Shown here: positions 1 to 7,599 of the stretch, one piece after another | Layout of the letters: each line of letters opens with the position of its first letter | Position numbering within the stretch: position 1 is the first letter of the stretch | Source of the DNA: Lachnospiraceae bacterium UBA2860 | GTDB taxonomy: Bacteria > Bacillota > Clostridia > Lachnospirales > Lachnospiraceae | NCBI GenBank assembly: GCA_002350625.1 | Contig: DEFE01000047.1 | Location: 1,258-17,824, forward strand | Direction: 5' to 3' | DNA length: 16,567 nucleotides | Notes under the pieces: model-generated | Told to the model about the DNA's origin: nothing | The model's input: only the letters and a program-made list of their open reading frames with translations | Database searches by the model: none | Translations under genes and position numbers: made by a program

Positions 1-1
1 T

Positions 2-427
2 GTCTCTCTCTTCCCGATTCTCGAGTGCAGGGGAGGTCTGATTGTGGCGAAGCTTCTCGGGGTGAATCTGCTGACAGCCCTTCCGATCTGCATCATCGGA
101 AACATTCTTCCGGTTCCGTTTATCCTGCTTCTGCTGAATAAGATTTTTCAGTTTTTCAAGAGAACGAAACATCACAAACTGGTCGATAAGATTGAGGCAC
201 ACGCGATGAAGAAGAGCGAAAGCCTCAGCCGGGGGGAATTTCTGGGACTTCTGCTTTTTGTCGGAATTCCGCTTCCGGGGACAGGCGCCTGGACCGGCAG
301 CATGATCGCGGCCCTGCTTGGAATGGACAGGAAGAGATCCTCTGTGGCAATCGGACTTGGTGTCCTGCTTGCTGCATTTATCATCTCGGTGATTTTCTAT
401 GGACTGCTCGGAGGTGTCATTCACTGA
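2..427 (+). CDS. COG2426-type small multidrug export protein, 5' end outside window
   Basis: Probable integral membrane protein of the small multidrug export family (COG2426, Pfam Sm_multidrug_ex), whose substrate is not established. The reading frame is open from base 2 with no stop, and the residues before the GTG at 44 (FPILECRGG) fit the family's N-terminal P-x-x-E-x-R-G motif, so the true start lies upstream and GTG 44 is an internal valine. Visible family features are GNILPVP, followed by a basic hydrophilic loop (FFKRTKHHK), then a second hydrophobic half containing GIPLPGTGAWTG and a C-terminal membrane helix. About 141 residues are present, close to the usual 150-170. The stop lies two bases before the next gene's ATG, suggesting co-transcription with the methyltransferase. 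Family assignment is fairly secure; the drug-export role is only a family label. Confidence 0.85.
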   Translation, partial: VSLFPILECRGGLIVAKLLGVNLLTALPICIIGNILPVPFILLLLNKIFQFFKRTKHHKLVDKIEAHAMKKSESLSRGEFLGLLLFVGIPLPGTGAWTGSMIAALLGMDRKRSSVAIGLGVLLAAFIISVIFYGLLGGVIH

Positions 428-429
428 AC

Positions 430-1230
430 ATGGCAATGTATGAAAGCTTTGCGCAGGTTTATGACAAATTTATGGACAATGTTCCGTATGACAGCTGGGC
501 CCGGCAGCTTTGTCGGATTCTTTCCCGTTATGGGATTGATGATGGTCTTGTCCTTGATCTTGGCTGCGGGACAGGTCAGATGACCCGGCGCCTCAGGGAC
601 AGAGGCTATGATATGATCGGCGTTGACGGCTCTGAGGACATGCTCCAGGTGGCGATGGAACATGAACAGGGAAGGGGAGACATTCTGTATCTTCTGCAGG
701 ACATGCGGGCCTTTGAGCTGTATGGGACGGTCAGGGCGGTCTGCTCGTGCTGTGACTGCCTGAATTATCTGGAGTCGGAGGAGGATCTGCTGACGGTTTT
801 CAAACTGGTGGAGAATTATCTGGACCCGGGCGGCATCTTTGTGTTTGATATGAACACAGCGTATTATTACGAACATGAGCTTGCGCAGAATGTCTTTGCG
901 GATGTGAGAGAGGAATGCACACTGGTCTGGGAGAACGATTATCATCCTGATCTTCGTGAAAATGAATATGATCTGACGATTTTTGCCCGCCTTGAGAACG
1001 GACTGTACCAGAGAACATCCGAGACTCATGTTGAGAAAGCCTACCCGATGGAAACCGTAAAGAGACTGGCGGAGGAGGCAGGGCTGATTTTTCAGGCGGC
1101 CTTCGATGGTTATTCGGAACGGCCGCTTGCGCCGGACAGCAGCCGGATGCTGCTTGTATTTCGCGAATCCGGCCGTAAGCTTTGCAGGCAGATGAAAAAC
1201 GAATCTGGACTGACACCTGGAAAGCCGTGA
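430..1230 (+). CDS. class I SAM-dependent methyltransferase
   Basis: Soluble methyltransferase of 266 residues with a Rossmann-type SAM-binding fold. Motif I is VLDLGCGTG (residues 41-49), the acidic motif II is GVDGS (D66), motif III is around LQDMRAFEL (89-97), and GGIFVFDMN (134-142) is the strand typical of this clostridial group. The substrate cannot be read from the sequence; it resembles YqeM-like proteins of unknown target. ATG 430 is taken as the start, with a GGAGG at 410-414 inside the upstream gene. ATG 436 (giving MYESFAQVYD) matches how relatives usually begin and is equally possible. It starts two bases after the membrane exporter gene, so the two are probably translated from one message. 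Downstream lies a 144-base structured gap before dapF. Confidence 0.85.
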   Translation: MAMYESFAQVYDKFMDNVPYDSWARQLCRILSRYGIDDGLVLDLGCGTGQMTRRLRDRGYDMIGVDGSEDMLQVAMEHEQGRGDILYLLQDMRAFELYGTVRAVCSCCDCLNYLESEEDLLTVFKLVENYLDPGGIFVFDMNTAYYYEHELAQNVFADVREECTLVWENDYHPDLRENEYDLTIFARLENGLYQRTSETHVEKAYPMETVKRLAEEAGLIFQAAFDGYSERPLAPDSSRMLLVFRESGRKLCRQMKNESGLTPGKP

Positions 1231-1242
1231 CAAGGCTGAGAC

Positions 1243-1301
1243 GCCTGAGGCCGGCTATGGATCTGCATGCATGCTGCAGATGCTCAGCGGTTGCCTCAGG
1301 C
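1243..1301 (+). repeat. nested inverted repeat upstream of dapF
   Basis: Outer arms GCCTGAGG (1243-1250) and CCTCAGGC (1294-1301) are exact reverse complements. Between them are inner arms ATCTGCA (1261-1267) and TGCAGAT (1275-1281) around a 7-base loop. The RNA could fold as a long stem with an inner hairpin. No T-run follows, so it is not a standard rho-independent terminator. It could be a processed or regulatory leader structure, an operator, or a dispersed repeat copy. Confidence 0.6.
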
Positions 1302-1319
1302 TTTGGAATCGTGTATGCT
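1291..1319 (+). promoter_or_regulatory. possible sigma-A promoter for dapF
   Basis: TTGCCT (1291-1296) and TATGCT (1314-1319) are separated by 17 bases, four of six matches to each consensus by eye. Transcription would begin near 1326, leaving about 50 bases of leader before dapF. The -35 region overlaps the right arm of the inverted repeat at 1294-1301, which could make the repeat an operator. Weak evidence: one candidate in a short gap. Confidence 0.3.
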
Positions 1320-1374
1320 GAAGGGCAGCAATCAACCATCCGGACAAGTTTTGACAGAAGGGAGACAGCCTTAC

Positions 1375-2247
1375 ATGAAATTTACCAAGATGCATGGCTG
1401 CGGCAATGATTACGTGTATGTGAATGGGTTCGAGGAAACCGTGCAGAATCCGGAGAAGACGGCGGTTTTCATGTCCGACAGACATTTCGGAGTCGGGTCG
1501 GACGGGCTGATCATCATCAGGCCTTCCCGTGTGGCGGATTGTTTCATGGACATGTACAACGCAGACGGATCCAGAGGGAAGATGTGCGGGAACGGAATCC
1601 GCTGTGTGGCGAAGTATGTTTATGACCACGGGATGGTGCAAAAGGAACGGATGACCGTCGAGACTCTTTCCGGAGTCAAGACGCTCGATCTTCACGTGAA
1701 GGATGGGAAGGTCGAAACCGTGCGCGTCGATATGGGAAGCCCGGTGCTGGAGCCGGAGAAGATTCCGGTCCGCCTGGGAGAAGATGATGGGAACCTGGTT
1801 TCTGAGAAAAAACCTTATGGAAGGGTCATTCTGGATGCGCCGCTGAACGTGAATGGACAGAGCTGGCTGGTCACCTGCGTCTCGATGGGCAATCCGCATT
1901 GTATCACAAGGGTCGAGGATCCGTACGGGTTGGATCTTCCGGTGATCGGGCCTCATTTTGAGCATCACCCGGTATTCCCGGAGGGGGTGAATACGGAATT
2001 CATCCATGTCGATGACAGGGAAAATGTCCGGATGCGTGTCTGGGAACGAGGAAGCGGGGAGACCTGGGCATGTGGAACAGGTGCGTGTGCCGTCGGAGTG
2101 ACTTGTATTCTGAACGGATGGACAGACAGGAAGGTGCTGATTCACCTTCGGGGCGGAGATCTTCTGGTCGAGTGGGATGAGGAAAAAAACACGGTCTTCA
2201 TGACCGGTCCGGCTGTCACGGTTTTTGAGGGAGAGATCCGCTTGTAA
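1375..2247 (+). CDS. dapF: diaminopimelate epimerase DapF
   Basis: Cytoplasmic epimerase interconverting LL- and meso-diaminopimelate, the last step before lysine and the source of the peptidoglycan cross-linking residue. The 290-residue protein starts with the characteristic MKFTKMHGCGNDY. Both catalytic cysteines are present: C71 in MCGNG and C233 in WACGTGACA, in the usual two-domain pseudo-symmetric layout. MGNPH (171-175) is also conserved. The frame is open further upstream, but ATG 1375 is chosen because family conservation begins there and AAGGGAG (1358-1364) sits about 10 bases before it. It is followed after 88 bases by dapL, whose product makes DapF's substrate. Length and motifs are typical, and assignment is secure. 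Confidence 0.97.
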   Translation: MKFTKMHGCGNDYVYVNGFEETVQNPEKTAVFMSDRHFGVGSDGLIIIRPSRVADCFMDMYNADGSRGKMCGNGIRCVAKYVYDHGMVQKERMTVETLSGVKTLDLHVKDGKVETVRVDMGSPVLEPEKIPVRLGEDDGNLVSEKKPYGRVILDAPLNVNGQSWLVTCVSMGNPHCITRVEDPYGLDLPVIGPHFEHHPVFPEGVNTEFIHVDDRENVRMRVWERGSGETWACGTGACAVGVTCILNGWTDRKVLIHLRGGDLLVEWDEEKNTVFMTGPAVTVFEGEIRL

Positions 2248-2335
2248 GCGATTCAGTCAGACCGGCTTGAGCAAGGCGGTATTCCAGAGCGAAGGCGGTT
2301 GGTTAGGCAGAGAAGAGCTGTCAGAGAGGAGAACT

Positions 2336-3550
2336 ATGTACAGAGTCAATGAGGATTACCTGAAGCTTCCCGGAAGCTATTTGTTTTCTACAATCGGAAA
2401 AAAGTCCAGGGCTTTCAAGGAGGCGCATCCTGAGGCGGATGTAATTAGTCTCGGAATCGGTGATGTGACGCAGCCTCTCGTGCCTGCGATTATCAAGGCA
2501 CTTCACGAAGCAGTGGACGACATGTCCCGTGCGGAAACCTTCCACGGGTATTCCCCTGATCTTGGATACAGCTGGCTGCGCGAGACGATCGCAAAAAACG
2601 ATTATGCAGACAGGGGCTGCAGTATCAGCCCGGACGAAATCTTCATCTCCGACGGCGCGAAGTGCGACTCCGGCAACATCCAGGAGCTGTTCGCCGCGGA
2701 CAGCCGCATCGCGGTCTGCGACCCCGTCTATCCGGTCTACGTCGACTCCAACGTGATGGCCGGCCGCACGGGAAGCTACGATCCCGAAACAGGCTGCTGG
2801 TCGGATGTAATCTACATGCCCTGCACGGAAGAAAATGGCTTTGTCGCCGACCTCCCGAAAGAGCGTCCGGACCTGATCTATCTCTGCTTCCCGAACAACC
2901 CGACGGGCGTCGCGATCAAAAAAGACCAGCTGCAGAAATGGGTCGACTACGCGCTTGAGAACGGCTGCGTGATCATCTACGACGCCGCCTATGAAGCCTA
3001 TATCTCCGAGGAAGACGTCCCGCACTCCATCTATGAGTGCGCGGGTGCAAAGGAATGCGCGATCGAGATCCGCAGCTTCTCGAAAAATGCCGGATTTACG
3101 GGCGTCCGCCTCGGCTATACGGTCGTTCCGAAAGCCCTGAAGTGCGGCGGCGCGTCGCTGCGCGACATGTGGGCCAGACGCCACGGGACTAAATACAACG
3201 GCGCGCCTTACATGATCCAGAGAGCGGGAGAGGCCTGCTATACGGAGGAAGGCCGCGCCTCCATCAGAGGACTTGTCGACTACTACATGGAAAATGCCGC
3301 GACGATCTACGACGGCCTGAAAGGGATGGGCTATACGGTATACGGCGGCGTCAACTCCCCGTATATCTGGCTCAAGACGACGGGAGGCATGACAAGCTGG
3401 GAATTCTTCGATTACCTGCTTAAGAACGCCGGCGTCGTCGGGACGCCGGGATCAGGCTTCGGTCCGAACGGAGAGGGCTTCTTCCGCCTGACGGCTTTCG
3501 GGACGCATGAGAACACACAGGCGGCGCTGAAGCGCATCGCAGCTCTGTAA
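2336..3550 (+). CDS. dapL: LL-diaminopimelate aminotransferase DapL
   Basis: PLP-dependent fold-type I aminotransferase that converts tetrahydrodipicolinate plus glutamate directly to LL-diaminopimelate, bypassing the succinylase or acetylase routes. The 404-residue protein begins MYRVNEDYLKLPGSYLF, the hallmark N-terminus of the family, and carries LGIGDVTQPL (39-48). Active-site features are N188 in PNNPTG, D216 in IIYDAAY, the Schiff-base lysine K250 in SFSKNAGF, and R384 in FFRLTAFG, which fits the substrate carboxylate-binding arginine. ATG 2336 is preceded by AGAGAGGAG; an in-frame upstream extension to 2225 overlaps dapF and is not conserved-looking. Glycine codons shift from mostly GGA/GGT/GGG to mostly GGC near codon 90-107 (about 2605-2655), which may mark a recombination joint. 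Confidence 0.96.
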   Translation: MYRVNEDYLKLPGSYLFSTIGKKSRAFKEAHPEADVISLGIGDVTQPLVPAIIKALHEAVDDMSRAETFHGYSPDLGYSWLRETIAKNDYADRGCSISPDEIFISDGAKCDSGNIQELFAADSRIAVCDPVYPVYVDSNVMAGRTGSYDPETGCWSDVIYMPCTEENGFVADLPKERPDLIYLCFPNNPTGVAIKKDQLQKWVDYALENGCVIIYDAAYEAYISEEDVPHSIYECAGAKECAIEIRSFSKNAGFTGVRLGYTVVPKALKCGGASLRDMWARRHGTKYNGAPYMIQRAGEACYTEEGRASIRGLVDYYMENAATIYDGLKGMGYTVYGGVNSPYIWLKTTGGMTSWEFFDYLLKNAGVVGTPGSGFGPNGEGFFRLTAFGTHENTQAALKRIAAL

Positions 3551-3569
3551 GAGAGAAAGGAGCGGGAAA

Positions 3570-4130
3570 ATGAGTCGCGCATGTATCTTTATGGCGGATG
3601 GTTTTGAGGAAATCGAAGCGCTCACGGTCGTGGATCTTCTGCGCAGAGCGAACATAGAAGTCACCATGGTGTCGATCAGCGACAGCATAAATCTGGTCGG
3701 GCGCAGCCGCATCACGGTTGCTGCCGATGCGATGTGGTCTGAAGGGATCGCGGATGACTGCGACCTTCTTGTCCTCCCGGGCGGACAGCCGGGCACGACC
3801 TATCTGGGACAGCACAAGGGACTGAAGGCGCAGCTCGTGAAGGCCGCCGGCAATGGGAAATACATCGCTGCGATCTGTGCGGCCCCCACCGTACTTGCGA
3901 ATCACGGACTCCTCAAAGGCGTAAAAGCCACCTGCTATCCGGGACTTGAGAGCGTCCTGAAGGAAGGCGGCGCGGAAGTCGTCACGGAAAAAGCGGTCGT
4001 AAAAGACGGCAAAATCATCACGAGCCGCGGCGCCGGCACGGCCGTTCAGTTCGCGCTGAAGCTGATCGACGCGCTTCTCGGAGACAAGGTCGAGGATCAG
4101 ATCAAAGACAGCATCGTATACATGCATTAA
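3570..4130 (+). CDS. DJ-1/PfpI family protein (YajL/ThiJ-like)
   Basis: Cytoplasmic 186-residue protein of the DJ-1/ThiJ/PfpI superfamily. The nucleophile-elbow cysteine is C103 in AAICAAPTVL, and the conserved glutamate that contacts it is E16 in GFEEIEAL. LLVLPGGQPG (66-75) is the usual glycine-rich turn, and CYPG (122-125) and TSRG (151-154) follow the DJ-1 pattern. The family includes proposed chaperones, glyoxalase or deglycase enzymes and oxidative-stress proteins; the sequence does not decide between these. The start ATG 3570 has AAAGGAG 9 to 10 bases upstream. Only 19 bases separate it from dapL, so it is probably the last gene of the dap transcript, ending at the terminator near 4172-4217. 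Confidence 0.9.
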   Translation: MSRACIFMADGFEEIEALTVVDLLRRANIEVTMVSISDSINLVGRSRITVAADAMWSEGIADDCDLLVLPGGQPGTTYLGQHKGLKAQLVKAAGNGKYIAAICAAPTVLANHGLLKGVKATCYPGLESVLKEGGAEVVTEKAVVKDGKIITSRGAGTAVQFALKLIDALLGDKVEDQIKDSIVYMH

Positions 4131-4171
4131 AACAGGAACTGTCCGTTTCAAGACAGCAGCATAAAATCATA

Positions 4172-4217
4172 GGAGACGCCCGAAAAAATAACTGTGCACG
4201 GGGGTCTCCTTTGTGTT
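4172..4217 (+). terminator. imperfect hairpin terminator after the DJ-1 gene
   Basis: GGAGACGCCCG (4172-4182) pairs with CGGGGGTCTCC (4199-4209) with a single G-G mismatch, followed by a T-rich stretch (TTTGTGTT). The loop is 16 bases and the T-run is interrupted, so termination may be partial. It lies where the dap/DJ-1 transcript should end, immediately before the tig promoter. Confidence 0.6.
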
Positions 4218-4222
4218 ATACT
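4214..4222 (+). promoter_or_regulatory. extended -10 promoter for tig-clpP
   Basis: TGTTATACT is a TGn extended -10 element with a good TATAAT-like hexamer (TATACT, 4217-4222). No convincing -35 box is seen, which is acceptable for extended -10 promoters. Transcription would start near 4229, about 60 bases before the tig ATG. The element overlaps the end of the upstream terminator. Confidence 0.55.
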
Positions 4223-4287
4223 GTCTTGATGTACGGGTAAAAAAGAGAATAACCTTTACAGTAAACACATATGGTTCAGGAGGAAAC

Positions 4288-5571
4288 ATGAGCACCAGGA
4301 TCGAGAAATTAGAGCACAATATGGTCAGACTGACGGTCGAGGTCGCCGCAGAAGCGTTCGATCAGGCGGTGAAGGCCGCATTCAATAAGAACAAGAACCG
4401 CATCAATGTCCCCGGTTTCCGCAAGGGACATGCGCCGCAGCAGCTGATCGAGAAGCTGTACGGCAAGGCAGTTTTCTTTGACGACGCGGCCAATCAGCTG
4501 ATCAATGAGACATACGGAGAGGAAGCTGAGAGCACAGGCCTCGAATTTGTTTCCCGCCCGGAGATCGAGGTGACGCAGGCTGAGAAGGGCAAGCCCTTTA
4601 TCTATACGGCAGAAGTCGCCGTGCGCCCGGAAGTCGAGCTCGGCGCGTACAGAGGCATCGAGGTGGCGAAGCAGGATATCACCGTCACGGACGAAGAGGT
4701 CGACGAAGAGATCCGCAAGGAGCAGGAAAAGAACTCCCGCCTCGTTGACGTCACTGACCGCGCGGTAGAGGATGGCGACACGATCACGCTCGATTATTCC
4801 GGCAGCGTGGACGGCGAGAAGTTCGACGGCGGCACAGCGGAGAACCAGACGCTTGTGATCGGTTCGCACACATTTATCCCGGGCTTTGAGGAACAGCTCA
4901 TCGGCACGTCCGCCGGCGAGACGAAGGACATAAGCGTGACCTTCCCCGAGGATTATCAGAAGGATCTGGCCGGCAAGGATGCTGTCTTTACCTGCACGGT
5001 GCACAAGATTCAGAAGAAAGAGCTTCCCGCGCTTGACGACGAGTTCGCGCAGGATGTCTCCGAATTCGATACGCTTGCGGAGTACAAGGAGAGCGTGAAG
5101 GCTTCCATCACGGCGAGAAAGCAGCAGGAGGCGAAGACGGCGCAGGAGAACGAGGCCGTCGACAAGCTGATCGAGAGCTCGAAGATGGATATTCCCGAGG
5201 CAATGATCGACGCACAGGTCACGCAGATGTATCAGGACTATGCGCGCCAGCTGCAGAGCCAGGGCATTCCGATCGACATGTATCTGCAGTATACGGGCTC
5301 GAGCGAGGCGCAGATGAAGGAACAGATGCGTCCGCAGGCGCTGAAGCAGATCCAGACGAGACTCGTCCTTGAAGAAGTGGCGAAGGACGCGCATCTTGAG
5401 ACGACGGATCTCCGCCTTGAGGAGGAAATCGACAAGATCGCAAAGCGCTATCAGATGGAGACCGACAAGATTAAGGAGACCATGGGAGACTACGAGAGGA
5501 AGCAGATGAAGAAGGACATCGCCGTACAGGAAGCGATCTCCCTCATCATCGACACCGCAAAGGAGGTCTGA
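4288..5571 (+). CDS. tig: trigger factor
   Basis: Ribosome-associated chaperone and peptidyl-prolyl isomerase that meets nascent chains at the exit tunnel. The 427-residue protein has the three expected domains. The N-terminal ribosome-binding domain carries the signature GFRKGHAP (43-50). The FKBP-like PPIase domain covers about 161-242 (DGDTITLDYSG onward, with FIPGFEEQLIG). The charged helical C-terminal chaperone arms run from 243 to the end. ATG 4288 is chosen over an upstream in-frame codon at 4213 because of the strong AGGAGGA site 5 to 7 bases before it and because MSTRIEKLEHN begins the conserved domain. clpP follows after two bases, a common arrangement coupling chaperone and protease expression. 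Confidence 0.97.
   Translation: MSTRIEKLEHNMVRLTVEVAAEAFDQAVKAAFNKNKNRINVPGFRKGHAPQQLIEKLYGKAVFFDDAANQLINETYGEEAESTGLEFVSRPEIEVTQAEKGKPFIYTAEVAVRPEVELGAYRGIEVAKQDITVTDEEVDEEIRKEQEKNSRLVDVTDRAVEDGDTITLDYSGSVDGEKFDGGTAENQTLVIGSHTFIPGFEEQLIGTSAGETKDISVTFPEDYQKDLAGKDAVFTCTVHKIQKKELPALDDEFAQDVSEFDTLAEYKESVKASITARKQQEAKTAQENEAVDKLIESSKMDIPEAMIDAQVTQMYQDYARQLQSQGIPIDMYLQYTGSSEAQMKEQMRPQALKQIQTRLVLEEVAKDAHLETTDLRLEEEIDKIAKRYQMETDKIKETMGDYERKQMKKDIAVQEAISLIIDTAKEV
5560..5566 (+). promoter_or_regulatory. ribosome binding site deciding the clpP TTG start
   Basis: AAGGAGG (5560-5566) lies inside the last codons of tig and sits 7 bases before TTG 5574. No ATG or GTG at the right place competes, so it supports a TTG start for clpP and translational coupling with tig. 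Confidence 0.75.
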
Positions 5572-5573
5572 GC

Positions 5574-6164
5574 TTGATCAGAAATACACTCATCCCCTAT
5601 GTAATCGAACAGACGGCGCAGGGGGAGAGAAGCTATGATATCTATTCGCGTCTCTTAAAAGAGCGCATCATATTCCTCGGTGAGGAAGTCAATGACGTGT
5701 CCGCCAGCGTCGTCGTGGCGCAGCTCCTTTTCCTGGAGTCGGAGGATCCGTCAAAGGACATCAATCTGTATATCAACAGCCCCGGGGGATCCGTGACAGC
5801 GGGAATGGCGATCTACGACACGATGCAGTATATCAAATGCGATGTGTCGACGATCTGCATCGGCATGGCGGCCAGCATGGGCGCATTTCTCCTTGCAGGC
5901 GGCACGAAGGGCAAGCGCCAGGCGCTGCCGAACGCCGAGATCATGATCCATCAGCCCTCCGGCGGCACGCAGGGAAAAGCCAGCGACATGCTGATCGACG
6001 CGGAGCACATCTTAAAGACCAGAAACAAGCTCAACGCCATTCTTGCGGAAAACACCGGACAGCCGCTTGAGGTGATCGAGCGCGATACAGACAGGGATCA
6101 CTGGCTGACCTCTGAGGAAGCCGTCGCCTATGGCATCATTGACGGCGTAGTGAAGAACAGATAA
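5574..6164 (+). CDS. clpP: ATP-dependent Clp protease proteolytic subunit ClpP
   Basis: Serine protease subunit that forms the tetradecameric barrel degrading proteins fed by ClpX (encoded next) and possibly ClpC/ClpA elsewhere. The 196-residue protein has the catalytic triad S101 (MAASMGAF), H126 (MIHQP) and D175 (DRDHW), with the spacing of the family, plus INSPGGSV (68-74). A short N-terminal stretch (NTLIPYVIEQT) precedes the mature YDIYSRLLKERI core, as in propeptide-bearing ClpPs. The start is TTG 5574, supported by the strong Shine-Dalgarno at 5560-5566 and by family alignment. It is separated from tig by two bases and from clpX by a hairpin-containing 87-base gap. Assignment is secure. 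Confidence 0.97.
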   Translation: MIRNTLIPYVIEQTAQGERSYDIYSRLLKERIIFLGEEVNDVSASVVVAQLLFLESEDPSKDINLYINSPGGSVTAGMAIYDTMQYIKCDVSTICIGMAASMGAFLLAGGTKGKRQALPNAEIMIHQPSGGTQGKASDMLIDAEHILKTRNKLNAILAENTGQPLEVIERDTDRDHWLTSEEAVAYGIIDGVVKNR

Positions 6165-6181
6165 TGGGTAAGCGTATCTTG

Positions 6182-6209
6182 GACTCCTGTGCGTCGCACA
6201 GGGGTCTTT
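6182..6209 (+). terminator. 11-bp hairpin between clpP and clpX (terminator or attenuator)
   Basis: GACTCCTGTGC (6182-6192) pairs fully with GCACAGGGGTC (6196-6206), one T-G wobble, around a 3-base GTC loop, followed by only TTT. The stem is strong but the T-run is short, so partial termination or RNA-processing/stability control that sets the clpP:clpX ratio is more likely than a complete stop. Confidence 0.55.
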
Positions 6210-6251
6210 GCGCGAACATGCGTTTATAGTAGAGGAGTAAAGAACAGCGAT

Positions 6252-7556
6252 ATGGCCAGATCAGGTGGAAACAACAATGTGCTCAGATGCAGCTTCTGCG
6301 GCAAGGACGCCGAACACGTGCGGAAGCTTTTCGCAGGTGACAAAGGCATCTATATCTGCGACGACTGCGTGAGCATCTGTGCGGGAATCCTTGAGGAGGA
6401 AGGCATTGACGACAGCCTCCTCGAGGACGAGGACATCCATCTCCGCACGCCGGCAGAGACCAAGGCTTTCCTGGATGAGTATGTCATCGGGCAGGACGAC
6501 GCGAAGAAGGTGCTGGCGGTCTCTGTCTATAATCATTACAAGCGCCTCATGGCGCCGAAGAAGGGAGAAGTCGAGCTGCAGAAGTCGAACATCATGATGC
6601 TCGGCCCCTCGGGCTCTGGCAAGACGCTTCTTGCGCAGACACTCGCGAGGATGCTGAACGTGCCATTTGCGATCGCCGACGCGACGACGCTCACGGAGGC
6701 CGGCTATGTCGGCGAGGACGTGGAGAATATTCTGCTGAAGCTCATCCAGGCCGCTGACTATGACCTCGAGCGCGCACAGCACGGCATCATCTACATCGAT
6801 GAGATCGACAAGATCGGCCGCAAGTCCGAAAATGCCTCCATCACGCGCGACGTCTCCGGAGAGGGCGTGCAGCAGGCGCTCCTCAAGATCGTGGAAGGCA
6901 CCGTCGCCTCCGTGCCGCCGCAGGGCGGCAGGAAGCATCCGCAGCAGGAAATGATTCAGATCGACACGACGGATATTCTCTTCATCTGCGGCGGCGCTTT
7001 TGTCGGCATGGACAAGATCATCAGCACGCGCATTGACTCGAAGTCGATCGGGTTCGGCGCGGAGATCAGAAAGACGGAAGAGGAAAAGAACACGGGAGAG
7101 ACGCTGAAGCAGGTGATGCCGCAGGACTTCGTGAAGTTCGGCCTCATCCCCGAGCTCATCGGGCGCATCCCCGTGGTGGTCGCCCTCGACGAACTCGACG
7201 AAGAGGCGCTCATCCGCATCCTGAAGGAGCCGAAGAATTCCCTGCTCAGACAGTATACGAGACTCTTCGAGCTGGACGGCGTCGAGCTGACCTTCGAGGA
7301 GGAGGCGCTCCGCGAGGTCGCAAGACTTTCCCTCGAGAGAAAGACCGGCGCGCGCGGACTTCGCGCGATCATGGAGAAGACGGTGATGGACGCGATGTAC
7401 CAGATTCCGTCGGATCCGACGATCACGGGCTGCATCGTCCGCAAGGAAAATGTCGGCGGCGCAGTGCTTCCGGAGTTTATCCGCAGCGGAAGCGGAGCGG
7501 CAGGCCGAAAGACGAGCCGCAGAAAAATGAGACAGGACGATACGGAATCGGCATGA
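6252..7556 (+). CDS. clpX: ATP-dependent Clp protease ATP-binding subunit ClpX
   Basis: AAA+ unfoldase that recognises tagged substrates and threads them into ClpP. The 434-residue protein has an N-terminal zinc-binding domain with C13, C16, C36 and C39. It also has Walker A GPSGSGKT (118-125), the GYVG pore loop (151-154), Walker B YIDEID (181-186), the IGF loop that docks on ClpP (266-268 in KSIGFGA), and sensor-2 KTGARGL (364-370). ATG 6252 fits family starts (MARSGG...RCSFCGK); the GAGGAG at about 6232-6237 is 14 bases away, which is long. An in-frame GTG at 6189 would lie inside the hairpin and is rejected. The basic/acidic C-terminal tail (about 411-434) is variable in the family. Confidence 0.97.
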   Translation: MARSGGNNNVLRCSFCGKDAEHVRKLFAGDKGIYICDDCVSICAGILEEEGIDDSLLEDEDIHLRTPAETKAFLDEYVIGQDDAKKVLAVSVYNHYKRLMAPKKGEVELQKSNIMMLGPSGSGKTLLAQTLARMLNVPFAIADATTLTEAGYVGEDVENILLKLIQAADYDLERAQHGIIYIDEIDKIGRKSENASITRDVSGEGVQQALLKIVEGTVASVPPQGGRKHPQQEMIQIDTTDILFICGGAFVGMDKIISTRIDSKSIGFGAEIRKTEEEKNTGETLKQVMPQDFVKFGLIPELIGRIPVVVALDELDEEALIRILKEPKNSLLRQYTRLFELDGVELTFEEEALREVARLSLERKTGARGLRAIMEKTVMDAMYQIPSDPTITGCIVRKENVGGAVLPEFIRSGSGAAGRKTSRRKMRQDDTESA

Positions 7557-7599
7557 CGGCGCCATCTTCGGGCGGACAGCCGGCGTGAGATGTGAAGAT

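Noticed and set aside
421..1233. Open frame antisense to the methyltransferase
   Set aside because: Opposite an intact SAM methyltransferase with all motifs; no family features.
1351..1356. TTGACA hexamer just upstream of dapF
   Set aside because: A matching -10 would fall on or after the dapF ATG at 1375 and no TATAAT-like sequence is there; the hexamer is probably chance.
1231..1374. Lysine riboswitch in front of dapF
   Set aside because: The gap is too short and lacks the multi-helix conserved core; only the nested inverted repeat is visible.
4139..4157. Small hairpin CTGTC/GACAG after the DJ-1 gene
   Set aside because: Only five pairs with no T-run; the hairpin at 4172-4209 is a better terminator.
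4131..4287. CtsR or CIRCE heat-shock operator before tig-clpP
   Set aside because: No GGTCAAA-type heptad repeats and no CIRCE inverted repeat were found here or before clpX.
4309..5394. Long open frame antisense to tig (361 codons)
   Set aside because: Shadow of a GC-rich coding gene; no recognisable domain, Leu/Arg-rich composition, no ribosome binding site.
6225..6230. TATAGT as a -10 for clpX
   Set aside because: No -35 box at suitable spacing and no extended TG; it is too weak to call.
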